Assembly: GCA_036258315.1 (NCBI GenBank) | Contig: DATADX010000024.1 | Coordinates: forward strand, 1 to 48,607 | Direction of reading: 5' to 3' | DNA from: DASSYK01 sp036258315 | Lineage (GTDB): Bacteria; Actinomycetota; Thermoleophilia; Solirubrobacterales; 70-9 | DNA length: 48,607 nucleotides | Part shown: positions 21,574-29,403 of the stretch, in pieces | Layout of the letters: every line of letters begins with the position of its first letter | How positions within the stretch are numbered: position 1 is the stretch's first letter | The notes under the pieces: model-generated | The model's database searches: none | Seen by the model: the letters and a program-made list of their open reading frames with translations, nothing else | What the model was told of the DNA's origin: nothing | Translations under genes and position numbers: made by a program

Positions 21574-22956
21574 TTGGAGTTCGCAATCGCACTCAACCGG
21601 ATCTGGCAGCGGCGGCGCTGGCTTGCGGTCGCCGGGGTCGTCGCGCTCGTCGGCGCCCTGAGCGTCGCCTTTCGAGTCAGTCCGTTTCCGCCCAAGCTCG
21701 AGGCGAGGTCGGATGATCGAGGCGCTGCGAGCACCCACCTGCTCGTCGACTCGGCCCGATCCTCGCTCCCCGATCTCGCCGTGCCGGTCGAGGCTCTGGC
21801 CGGGCGAGCGCAGGTCTACGCCGAACTGCTGCGGACCGAGACGGTGCGCAGACGGATCGGCGAGGAGGCGGGGATCCCATGGACCTCGCTGTTCGTCGAT
21901 GGTTCGACGACAGATGCGGCGGATGGCGAGCCTCAGCCCTCCGCGGAGGAGCGGGAGGTCGAGCTGCAGAGCGACGAGCAGGACGCGCGTCTGTTCTTCA
22001 GAGTCGACCCGAGCCGCCCGATCATCAGGATCACGACGCAGGCCCCGACCGTCGGTCAAGCCGTCAACCTTGCTGGGGCGGCCGCCCAGTCGCTGTCGCT
22101 CTATATCGACGAGCTGCAGCGGCTGGACGGGGTGCCGGAGCCGCGTCGTGTCGAGATCACTCAGCTAGGCAGCGCCGACGGAGGTGAAGCAAATCGGTCC
22201 GCGGCCGTGATGACCGGCATCCTGGCGGGGATCGCGATCCTGGGCGTGGGTTGCCTGCTGATCCTGTTCGTTCCCCGGCTCACGGATTCCGTGCGCCGAG
22301 CGAGGGAACTCGAGGGCGGCGACCGCCCATCGCCTCAGTCCCGCCGCGTGCCCCTGCGGGAGAGAGTGTCCGCCGGGGCCCAGCGAGTCAGCTCTCGCGT
22401 CAAGCAACTCAGCCTTGAACGGCGAGCGCCGGACACCGAACAGTCCGGCTCGGAAGCGGCGCCGAAGCCGGGCGCGCCCGGCAACGGCTACCTGCCGCCG
22501 CGCGCATTCGGGGCCCCCCCGGTGGCGCTCGAGAAACCCCCTGCCGAGCCGAGCCACGAAAAGCCGGAGCCGAGCGACGAGAAGCCGGAGCCGAGCGACC
22601 AGGTGCAATCGGAGAATCAGGGGACGGTTGCGGATTCGAGCATCGCGGAGCCGGTGGCGGCGCCGGACAATGGGAACCACGAGGCGGAGTCGCAGGAGGC
22701 GGAGTCGCAGGATGAAGGGCCCGCCGGAGGAGACCGCGATTCGCACCTGCGCAAGAGCCCGAAGCGGAAGCCGCGTAGGAAGAACCCGCGCGCGAGGAAC
22801 GCCCGCGCCCGCAAGCCGCGCGCGAAGAAGCCGTCGCAGCCGAAGCACCTGCCACTGGAGCCTTCGAAGCTGGTGCAGGAAGAGCCGGAGCCGTCCGACG
22901 CGAACCAGCCGGAGCCGGCGGGCGCGGTCCACGACGGCGATACGTCTGACAGGTAG
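21574..22956 (+). CDS. Wzz/YveK-like chain-length protein with long charged tail
   Basis: 460 aa from TTG 21574 (Shine-Dalgarno AAAGG). Two membrane segments (about 17-34 and 210-233) bracket an extracytoplasmic region of about 175 residues, as in polysaccharide co-polymerases that set chain length. No kinase domain follows. Instead the cytoplasmic C-terminus (about 234-460) is low-complexity: Pro/Glu repeats (EKPEPSDEKPEPSD), acid stretches, then a very basic block near 400-430 (KRKPRRKNPRARNARARKPR). The tail may bind the polymer, nucleic acid or the membrane. It lies between a GT2 and a Wzy-like gene, which fits a role in polymer assembly. Confidence 0.75.
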   Translation: MEFAIALNRIWQRRRWLAVAGVVALVGALSVAFRVSPFPPKLEARSDDRGAASTHLLVDSARSSLPDLAVPVEALAGRAQVYAELLRTETVRRRIGEEAGIPWTSLFVDGSTTDAADGEPQPSAEEREVELQSDEQDARLFFRVDPSRPIIRITTQAPTVGQAVNLAGAAAQSLSLYIDELQRLDGVPEPRRVEITQLGSADGGEANRSAAVMTGILAGIAILGVGCLLILFVPRLTDSVRRARELEGGDRPSPQSRRVPLRERVSAGAQRVSSRVKQLSLERRAPDTEQSGSEAAPKPGAPGNGYLPPRAFGAPPVALEKPPAEPSHEKPEPSDEKPEPSDQVQSENQGTVADSSIAEPVAAPDNGNHEAESQEAESQDEGPAGGDRDSHLRKSPKRKPRRKNPRARNARARKPRAKKPSQPKHLPLEPSKLVQEEPEPSDANQPEPAGAVHDGDTSDR

Positions 22957-22964
22957 CGTCGGGG

Positions 22965-24338
22965 GTGGGCCGCTCGCCTAGACCCCTCGCCCCCGGGCCC
23001 GGCGGAGACTGGCCTCGCACAGGTCGAGTCCTGCCCTGGATGCTCGCCGGGTTTCTCGTCCTGATCTGGTTCATCCCCTTCGACGCGACGTCGGCTCCGG
23101 TCAGCCTCCCGGTCGACAGCCAGGTGGATCGCCTCGTGCTCGCCGCCCTTGCGCTGGCCTGGATCGTCGCGGCGCTGGGAGCTAGAGAGCTCGGTCCAAG
23201 GCGGATCCGCAGTCCGCTCAACATCGCGGTGATCGCGTTCCTCGCGGTGGCCACGATCAGCGTCCTTCTCAACATCAGCACCCTCGCTCGTCTCGACGAG
23301 CTCGACCTCGCGGTCAAGAAACTGTCGCTGGCGGGCTCGCTGGCTGTCTTCTTCTGCATCGCTGCGACCACGATCAGGCGCGCGGAGCTGCGCCCGTTCA
23401 TCTCCTTGACGATCGTGCTCGCCGCGATCGCCGCGATCGGGACGATCGTCGAGTACCGATCGGGCACCAACCACTTCTACGCGCTGGCCGACGCCCTGTT
23501 CCCCGGATTCACGGTCGCGCCGGAACCGGTGGATCCCACCTTCGGGCGGCCCAGCATCAGCGGACCCACGAGCCACGGGCTCGCCCTCACCGTGATGTTC
23601 GCGATGGCCGTGCCGTTCGTGATCGTCCGCCTGACCGAGGCCGAGAAGCGCCGGCGCCTCCTCTACGCCGTTGCAGCGGGCCTGATCCTCGCGGGCGGCG
23701 TCGCCACCCTTCGGAAGACTGCGGTGCCGGCCTTCGGGGTCGGCCTGCTGGTGCTGACGGTATATCGGCCGCGCGCGATGATCAGGCTCCTCCCGCTCGG
23801 GCTGGTTCTCGTGCTTGCCATCCACCTGCTGGCGCCGGGGGCGCTGAGCGGGTTGCGTTACGAGCTGACCGGCGGCTCGGAATTCTCGAATCAAGCCAGA
23901 ATCTCGGACTACAGCGCCGTCGAACCCGACATCGCGGCGCATCCGATTCTCGGCCGAGGGTTCGGCACCTACGACCCCAGGATCCATCTCCGGGCGGACA
24001 CCTCACAGCGGCACCGGATTCTCGACAACCAGTACCTAGTCGTGCTGATCGAGACGGGGATCATCGGGCTGCTCGTGTACATCTCCCTCGCGGTGACCGC
24101 AGTCGGGATGCTCCACCGCACGGCCCGCTCCGCCGACCCCGCCCGGGCCGGACCCGCGATGGCGATCATCGCCGGCGTCGCTGCGTTCGCGGTTGCGAGC
24201 ACTCTTTTCGACACCCTCGCCTTCGCGCAGGTGCCGTACCTGTTCTTCTTCCTCCTTGCGATCGGAGTGGTCGCGAGGCTGGAGCCGGACGCGATCCGGC
24301 TGCCGCGCCGGAGTGCGGCGGCGAGGGCAGAAGCGTGA
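22965..24338 (+). CDS. O-antigen ligase/polymerase family membrane protein (Wzy-like)
   Basis: 457 aa, about ten to twelve hydrophobic helices. The Wzy_C-type segment is visible: a long outer loop ending in YSAVEPDIAAHPILGRGFGTYDP, then ILDNQYLVVLIETGIIGLLVYISLAV. It polymerises repeat units on undecaprenyl diphosphate at the outer face, or ligates them to an acceptor; only one such gene is in the locus, so polymerase is more likely. GTG 22965 lies 8 nt after the Wzz-like gene and its stop overlaps the next start (GTGA). Confidence 0.87.
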   Translation: MGRSPRPLAPGPGGDWPRTGRVLPWMLAGFLVLIWFIPFDATSAPVSLPVDSQVDRLVLAALALAWIVAALGARELGPRRIRSPLNIAVIAFLAVATISVLLNISTLARLDELDLAVKKLSLAGSLAVFFCIAATTIRRAELRPFISLTIVLAAIAAIGTIVEYRSGTNHFYALADALFPGFTVAPEPVDPTFGRPSISGPTSHGLALTVMFAMAVPFVIVRLTEAEKRRRLLYAVAAGLILAGGVATLRKTAVPAFGVGLLVLTVYRPRAMIRLLPLGLVLVLAIHLLAPGALSGLRYELTGGSEFSNQARISDYSAVEPDIAAHPILGRGFGTYDPRIHLRADTSQRHRILDNQYLVVLIETGIIGLLVYISLAVTAVGMLHRTARSADPARAGPAMAIIAGVAAFAVASTLFDTLAFAQVPYLFFFLLAIGVVARLEPDAIRLPRRSAAARAEA

Positions 24339-25324
24339 CCCGCGATCTCTCCGTCGTCGTCGTCTCCCACAACGCCCGCCCCTTCCTGCCATCGGCGCTG
24401 CGGTCCCTCCGCGAGCATCTTGGGAGGCTGAGCTACGAGGTGGTCGTAGTCGACAACGGCACCGACGGCGCGGCGGAGCTGGTCCGTGACGAGTTCCCAG
24501 AGGCGCGCGTATTGACGTGCCCAAACCGAGGTTTCGCGCATGGGAACAACGTCGCGCTGCGGACCGTCCAGTCGCGCTACGTGCTGCTTCTGAATCCCGA
24601 CACCGAAATGCTGGACGGGACCCTCGGCTACTTGATCCGGCTGCTGGACGCCCGGCCCCACGTCGGTGTGGCGAGCGTCAACCAGGTGATGTCGAACGGG
24701 AGGCGATGGCCGACGATCAAGCGCTATCCGAGTCCGTTGCGGACGCTCGCCGAGGCGCTCGGGGCGACGCGCCTCCCGCTGGGGGGTGTGCTCGGGGAGC
24801 GTGAGCTTCGAAGCGAGGCGTACGCGCGCGAGACGAGCTGCGACTGGGTCGCCGGATCGTTCATGCTCGTCCGCAGCGAGGCGATCGAAAGCGTCGGCTG
24901 GTTCGACGAGCGCTTCTTCCTCTACTCGGAGGAGACGGATTTCTGCCTCCGCATCAAGCAGGCCGGCTGGGACATCCGCCACCTCCCGGTGATGACGGTC
25001 CTCCACCACGAGACGGCGGAGGTGCCGGACGCGAGGGTGGAGGCGCAGAACGTGTTCGCGCGCCTGCAGTACGGCGCGAAGCACTTCTCCCGGGTCGGCC
25101 GGTTGCTGTTCAGGGGCGCGCTTCTGGTCCGGTACGGCCTGCGGGCCGCGATCCACACGGTGTTGGCCGGGCGGCGGTCCGATCGCCGCGCCGCGGCGGT
25201 CGCGGGACTTCGCGTCGCGCTCGGCGGGTCCGGCTCGCCGTACGTCGAGCCCCGCCCACGGCGATCACGAACGGCCGCCCGGGGTCCGCGCCGACGCGGG
25301 CGACTGCCGGACGCTGAGGCGTGA
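24335..25324 (+). CDS. Glycosyltransferase family 2, rhamnosyltransferase-like
   Basis: 329 aa. N-terminal LSVVVVSHNARPFLPSALRSLREH and VVVDNGTDGAAELV, then CPNRGFAHGNNVALR and LLLNPDTEMLDGTL (DxD-like metal site), and later SFMLVRSEAIESVGWFDERFFLYSEETDFCLRIKQAGW. These are hallmarks of the WcaA/RfbF-like rhamnosyltransferase group. The C-terminal 60 residues are Arg-rich and low-complexity. It acts in the cytosol on the lipid-linked intermediate. It is coupled by 4-nt overlaps to genes on both sides. Confidence 0.9.
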   Translation: MTRDLSVVVVSHNARPFLPSALRSLREHLGRLSYEVVVVDNGTDGAAELVRDEFPEARVLTCPNRGFAHGNNVALRTVQSRYVLLLNPDTEMLDGTLGYLIRLLDARPHVGVASVNQVMSNGRRWPTIKRYPSPLRTLAEALGATRLPLGGVLGERELRSEAYARETSCDWVAGSFMLVRSEAIESVGWFDERFFLYSEETDFCLRIKQAGWDIRHLPVMTVLHHETAEVPDARVEAQNVFARLQYGAKHFSRVGRLLFRGALLVRYGLRAAIHTVLAGRRSDRRAAAVAGLRVALGGSGSPYVEPRPRRSRTAARGPRRRGRLPDAEA

Positions 25325-26007
25325 CGGCCGGTGCGCCGACGGTGACGTCGGGAACAGTGCTGAACCTCACCTTCCACGGGGTCGGCGACCCGCCCCGCGG
25401 GATCGACGAAGCCGAGCGGCGGGTGTGGGTCTCGCGCGAGGCGTTCTACGACATCCTCGACCGGATCGGGGAGCGGGACGACGTGCGGCTGACCTTCGAC
25501 GATGGCAACAGCTCGGACGTGACGACCGTCCTGCCCGCGCTGGCGGAGCGGGGGCTGACCGCGTCGTTCTTCCCGGTCGTGGGGAGGATCGGGGAGCCGG
25601 GATTCGTGGGGGCGGCCGACGTCCGGCTGCTGATCAACACGGGAATGAAGGTGGGCTCCCACGGGATGAGCCACCGGGCGTGGCGGCGGCTCTCGGCTTC
25701 GGATCTGTGGATCGAGCTCCGGGGCGCGCGGGCGACGCTCGAGGCCGAGCTCGGAAGGCCAGTGGTCGCGGCGGCGTGTCCGTTCGGGGCCTACGACCGG
25801 CGCGTGCTCCGCGGCCTCCGGGCGGCCGGGTTCCTCACGGTCTTCACCAGCGATGGCGGCCGCGTCGCCCCCTCCGGGTGGCTGCAGGCCCGGAACACGA
25901 TCTGCGGGGCGGACGCCCGCGATTCCGTCGAGCGGCTGCTCCGCCTCCCAGGGGGCGCCGGCATTCATCGGCGCCGCGTCGAGCTGCTCGTCAAGCGCTG
26001 GCGCTAG
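25321..26007 (+). CDS. Polysaccharide deacetylase (NodB domain)
   Basis: 228 aa. Motif 1 is LTFDDGNSSD (Asp60, Asp61), motif 2 SHGMSHRAW (His114, His118 as metal ligands), and motif 3 ACPFGAYD in place of the usual RxPYG. The metal triad Asp-His-His is complete. It should remove N-acetyl (or other acyl) groups from a sugar. There is no signal peptide, so it probably works in the cytosol on a nucleotide- or lipid-linked sugar, or its export is unusual. Deacetylases of this kind are regular members of exosortase-associated EPS loci. GTG start overlaps the GT2 stop. Confidence 0.88.
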   Translation: MTAGAPTVTSGTVLNLTFHGVGDPPRGIDEAERRVWVSREAFYDILDRIGERDDVRLTFDDGNSSDVTTVLPALAERGLTASFFPVVGRIGEPGFVGAADVRLLINTGMKVGSHGMSHRAWRRLSASDLWIELRGARATLEAELGRPVVAAACPFGAYDRRVLRGLRAAGFLTVFTSDGGRVAPSGWLQARNTICGADARDSVERLLRLPGGAGIHRRRVELLVKRWR

Positions 26008-26089
26008 CCGTGCGCGTGTGGAATTTCGCGCTCGGGCAATGCGTTGGTTCTGCATGGGACGCGTTCTCAGGAGCCCGCGCTCGCCGGAG

Positions 26090-27142
26090 ATGCCGACCGT
26101 CCACCTTGTGGCATCAGGGGGTGGTCACCTCGAGCTGCTGAGGGCGGTGCGCTCGGCGCTTGCGGGATATCGACGCGTCTGGATAGTCGACGAGGTCCGG
26201 GCTGGCCGCCTCCGCGACGAGGGCGAGCGGGTTCACATCCTTCCCCAGTACGACCGCAACCCGGTTCGCGGGAAGTACCTCAAGAACGCGGCGCTGGCCC
26301 TCGGATACGTGATCCGGGGTCGGCCGAGGCTCGTGATCTCGAGCGGCGCCGGCGGCACGGTCCCGTTCTGCCTGTTCGCGCGGCTCAGCGGGGCGAGGCT
26401 GATCTTCATCGAGACGATGGCCCGCGTCACGTCCCCGAGCTCCTCGGGGCGCGTCCTGTCGCGGCTCGCCACAGATGCCCTCGTGCAGTGGCCCGATCAG
26501 CTCGCCGTCTATCCGCGCGCAAGACTGTGCCGGCCGGCGCTGCTCGAGGGCGTTCGGGCCGGTCCGCCTCCGGAGGGGCACGGCACCTTCGTCGCGGTCG
26601 GGACGCACACGCAGCCGTTCGACCGGCTCCTGAGGCTGGTCGACGAAGCCGCGGGGCGTGGGCTCTTGCCGAAGCCGATCTTGGCGCAGGTCGGCAAGGC
26701 GGGCTACCGCCCGCGCGTCGCCGAGACGCACGCTCTGATGACGCCGAGTGACGTCGAGCGAGCGATCGACTCGTCCCGGTACGTGGTCTGCCACGCGGGT
26801 TCGGGCCTGATGTCTGCGGCGCTTCGCGCGGGTCGCAAGCCGCTCGTGCTTCCCCGTCTTGCCACACACGGTGAGCACTTCGACAACCACCAGGAAGAGC
26901 TCGCCTCGAAGCTGGCGAGCCTCGGGATCGCAGTGCGGCTCACCGACGAGATCGGGCCGGCCGAGCTCGCGCGGGCGAGCACGCCGCTGCCCAGGCTCGA
27001 GACCGAGGGCGGGGACTCGGTTGCAGAGGTTCTGAGAGGAGTGCTTCGCGGCGCGTTCGACGGGGCGTCGCCCCCGCCGCCGGACCCGCCCGCGGTGGAT
27101 CGTCAACTCGAGCTCGAGCTCGCCCGATCAGGAGGTAGGTGA
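26090..27142 (+). CDS. Fused Alg14-Alg13-like glycosyltransferase (GT28 type)
   Basis: 350 aa from ATG 26090. The N-terminal half is Alg14/PssD-like: HLVASGGGHLELLRAV, then VISSGAGGTVPFCLFARLSGARLIFIET. The C-terminal half is Alg13/PssE-like: VAVGTHTQPFDRLLRLVDEA, then YVVCHAGSGLMSAALRAGRKPLVLPR...HGEHFDNHQEELASKL. In many bacteria these are two separate chains forming one UDP-sugar transferase; here they are a single protein. The donor is likely a UDP-sugar and the acceptor a lipid-linked sugar at the inner membrane face. The frame is open upstream, so ATG 26054 is an alternative. The stop shares one base with the next ATG. Confidence 0.87.
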   Translation: MPTVHLVASGGGHLELLRAVRSALAGYRRVWIVDEVRAGRLRDEGERVHILPQYDRNPVRGKYLKNAALALGYVIRGRPRLVISSGAGGTVPFCLFARLSGARLIFIETMARVTSPSSSGRVLSRLATDALVQWPDQLAVYPRARLCRPALLEGVRAGPPPEGHGTFVAVGTHTQPFDRLLRLVDEAAGRGLLPKPILAQVGKAGYRPRVAETHALMTPSDVERAIDSSRYVVCHAGSGLMSAALRAGRKPLVLPRLATHGEHFDNHQEELASKLASLGIAVRLTDEIGPAELARASTPLPRLETEGGDSVAEVLRGVLRGAFDGASPPPPDPPAVDRQLELELARSGGR

Positions 27143-28125
27143 TGGATAGTCGGAACGTCGTCGTCGCAGGTGCCGGAGGCTTCATAGGCGGCCATCTCGT
27201 GGCGGATCTCCTCGACAAGGGCGCCTCGGTCCGCTGCATCGACCAGAAGCCGATCGAGGAATGGCACCAACTGTTCGATGAGGCGGAGAACCTCCAGCTC
27301 GACCTGAAGCGAGCCGACGCGTGCGCGATCGCCCTCGAGCGGGGCGCGGACGACGTCTACAACCTCGCCGCGGACATGGGGGGGATGGGCTTCATCGAGA
27401 ACAACAAGGCCGCCTGCATGCTCTCGGTGCTGATCAACACGCATCTGCTCCGGGCGGCGCTCGAGGCTGAGGTTGAGCGCTACTTCTACGCGTCCTCCGC
27501 GTGCGTCTACGCGGCCGGGAAGCAACGCTCCGCGGACGTCACCCCCCTCCGCGAGGCGGACGCCTACCCAGCCCAGCCGGAGGATGGCTACGGCTGGGAG
27601 AAGCTCTTCAGCGAGCGAATGTGCCGCCACTTCAGGGAGGACTACGGGTTGACCACACGGGTCGTCCGGTACCACAACGTCTACGGTCCGCACGGCACCT
27701 TCGACGGTGGCCGCGAGAAGGCCCCGGCGGCGATCTGCCGGAAGATCGCTGAGGCGAAGCTGTCCGGCAAGCACGAGATCGAGGTCTGGGGCGACGGCGA
27801 GCAGACCCGCAGCTTCATGTACATCGATGACTGCGTATACGGGACGCAGGCGATCCTCGCGAGCGGAATCGAGTATCCGATCAATCTCGGCAGCAGCCAG
27901 CTGGTCACGATCAACCAGCTGATCGACATCGTCGAGGAAATCGCGGGGATCGAGGTCGATCGCCGCCACGACCTCTCGGCCCCGCAGGGAGTAAGGGGCC
28001 GGAACAGCGACAACACTCTGATCAACCGGGAGCTCGGCTGGGAGCCGAGCATCCGGCTCGAGGCCGGACTGGAGCGAACCTATGCCTGGATCGAAGACCG
28101 CTTGGCCGTGGCGATCCCGGCATAG
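27142..28125 (+). CDS. GDP-mannose 3,5-epimerase-like NAD-dependent sugar epimerase
   Basis: 327 aa extended SDR. GAGGFIGGHL binds NAD. The active-site signature NLAADMGGMGFIENN, the triad Tyr150-Lys154 (YGWEK) with SSAC (Cys121), RYHNVYGPHGTF, GGREKAPAAICRK and WGDGEQTRSFMYIDDC all match plant-type GDP-mannose 3,5-epimerase better than UDP-glucose epimerases. It would turn GDP-mannose into GDP-L-galactose or GDP-L-gulose, giving a rare L-sugar donor for the polymer. No GDP-mannose synthesis gene is in the window. A related nucleotide-sugar epimerase remains possible. Confidence 0.85.
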   Translation: MDSRNVVVAGAGGFIGGHLVADLLDKGASVRCIDQKPIEEWHQLFDEAENLQLDLKRADACAIALERGADDVYNLAADMGGMGFIENNKAACMLSVLINTHLLRAALEAEVERYFYASSACVYAAGKQRSADVTPLREADAYPAQPEDGYGWEKLFSERMCRHFREDYGLTTRVVRYHNVYGPHGTFDGGREKAPAAICRKIAEAKLSGKHEIEVWGDGEQTRSFMYIDDCVYGTQAILASGIEYPINLGSSQLVTINQLIDIVEEIAGIEVDRRHDLSAPQGVRGRNSDNTLINRELGWEPSIRLEAGLERTYAWIEDRLAVAIPA

Positions 28126-28135
28126 CCGGCGCCCA

Positions 28136-29389
28136 GTGCGGCCGTCCGGCTCCCCGGCCGGCGGCGAGGGTGGCCTGCGCATCCAGCTCTGGAGCTACAA
28201 CTACGCCCCGGAGCCGACCGGGATCGCGCCCGTCAGCACCGTCTGGGCGGAGGCGATGCAGGGGCTCGGCCACGACGTCGAGGTGGTCGCGGCCTTCCCT
28301 CACTACCCGGAGCCGATCTGGAGACACCCGCGCCGGCCTTACCGCGAGACGATCAACGGGATCAAGGTCACGCGCCTGCCCCTGTGGGTCGGTCGTGCCA
28401 GCGCCGCGCAGCGGATCAGGCAGGAGCTCTCATTCGCGGCGGCGCAGACAGCGGCGATCCCATTCCTCCGCAGGCCGGACGTGATGGTCGCGGTGTCGCC
28501 GTCGTTCCCGGCCCTGCTGCCGGCCACGATCTACGGCCGGCTGCGGAAGGTTCCGTGGGTGCTCTGGCTTCACGACGTGCTGCCCGACGGCGCCACGGCG
28601 ACCGGACTCGTCGACAACGGCAGCGCAGTGGTGAAGGCGGCCCGCAGGCTCGAGCGGCTCGCCTACAGGGAGGCGGACAGCATCGTGGTCCTGTCGCGGG
28701 CGTTCGTCCGCAACCTCGAGGCGAAGGGTGTGCCGGCCGACAAGATCGCGCTGGTCTATGACCCGGCGACTCGGAAGCCCGAACACGAGATCGGCAACGG
28801 CGCCGGCAACGGAGCGGGAGCCGGGGCGAACGGGCGGCACCGCCTGCTCAGCATGGGCAACATCGGCTACTCCCAGGGCCTGGAGGACGTGGTCCGCTCG
28901 TTCGAGACGGTTCCGGAAGTGAACCCGGATGTGGAGCTGGTGATCGTCGGCAGCGGTGTCGCCGCGCCAGAGGTGGCGAAACAGGTCCGGACATCACGTG
29001 TGGAGATGCGGGGCCTGCTCCCGAGCAACGAACTCGAGCACGAGCTTCAGCGCGCCTGCATCGGGATCGTCAGCCAGCAGCACGGTGGCGAGGAGTTCAA
29101 CATTCCCTCGAAGCTGATGAATTTCATGATGTACGGCCTGCCGATCCTCGCCTACGTGGACCCGGGATCCGAGGTAGCCCGGATCGTGAAGGCCTCCGGC
29201 GCTGGATGGATCGCCGACAACGCCGACCCGAGCGCGTTCGTCCGCGCGGTTCACGTCGCCATTTCGCGGCCCGGCGAGATCGCGGAGCGCGGGGCCGCCG
29301 GCCGGGCCTACGCCGAGCGCCACTTCAGCCCCGACGCGTTCGCGCTCAGCTTCGACGCCCTTGTCCGCCGCGCAGCCGCGCGCTCCTAG
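28136..29389 (+). CDS. Glycosyltransferase family 4 (WbuB-like)
   Basis: 417 aa from GTG 28136. The GT-B N-domain starts IQLWSYNYAPEPTGIAPVSTVWAEAMQGLGHDVEVVAAFPHYPE, typical of WbuB/WcaI-like enzymes. The C-domain shows LLSMGNIGYSQGLEDVVRSF and IGIVSQQHGGEEFNIPSKLMNFMMYGLPILAY (donor-binding acid region). A Gly/Asn-rich insert (GNGAGNGAGAGANG) links the two domains near residue 230 and may be a hinge of variable length. It likely transfers a deoxy or N-acetyl sugar in the cytosol. It lies 10 nt after the epimerase gene. Confidence 0.88.
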   Translation: MRPSGSPAGGEGGLRIQLWSYNYAPEPTGIAPVSTVWAEAMQGLGHDVEVVAAFPHYPEPIWRHPRRPYRETINGIKVTRLPLWVGRASAAQRIRQELSFAAAQTAAIPFLRRPDVMVAVSPSFPALLPATIYGRLRKVPWVLWLHDVLPDGATATGLVDNGSAVVKAARRLERLAYREADSIVVLSRAFVRNLEAKGVPADKIALVYDPATRKPEHEIGNGAGNGAGAGANGRHRLLSMGNIGYSQGLEDVVRSFETVPEVNPDVELVIVGSGVAAPEVAKQVRTSRVEMRGLLPSNELEHELQRACIGIVSQQHGGEEFNIPSKLMNFMMYGLPILAYVDPGSEVARIVKASGAGWIADNADPSAFVRAVHVAISRPGEIAERGAAGRAYAERHFSPDAFALSFDALVRRAAARS

Positions 29390-29403
29390 CGCCGGTCGGG
29401 CTC

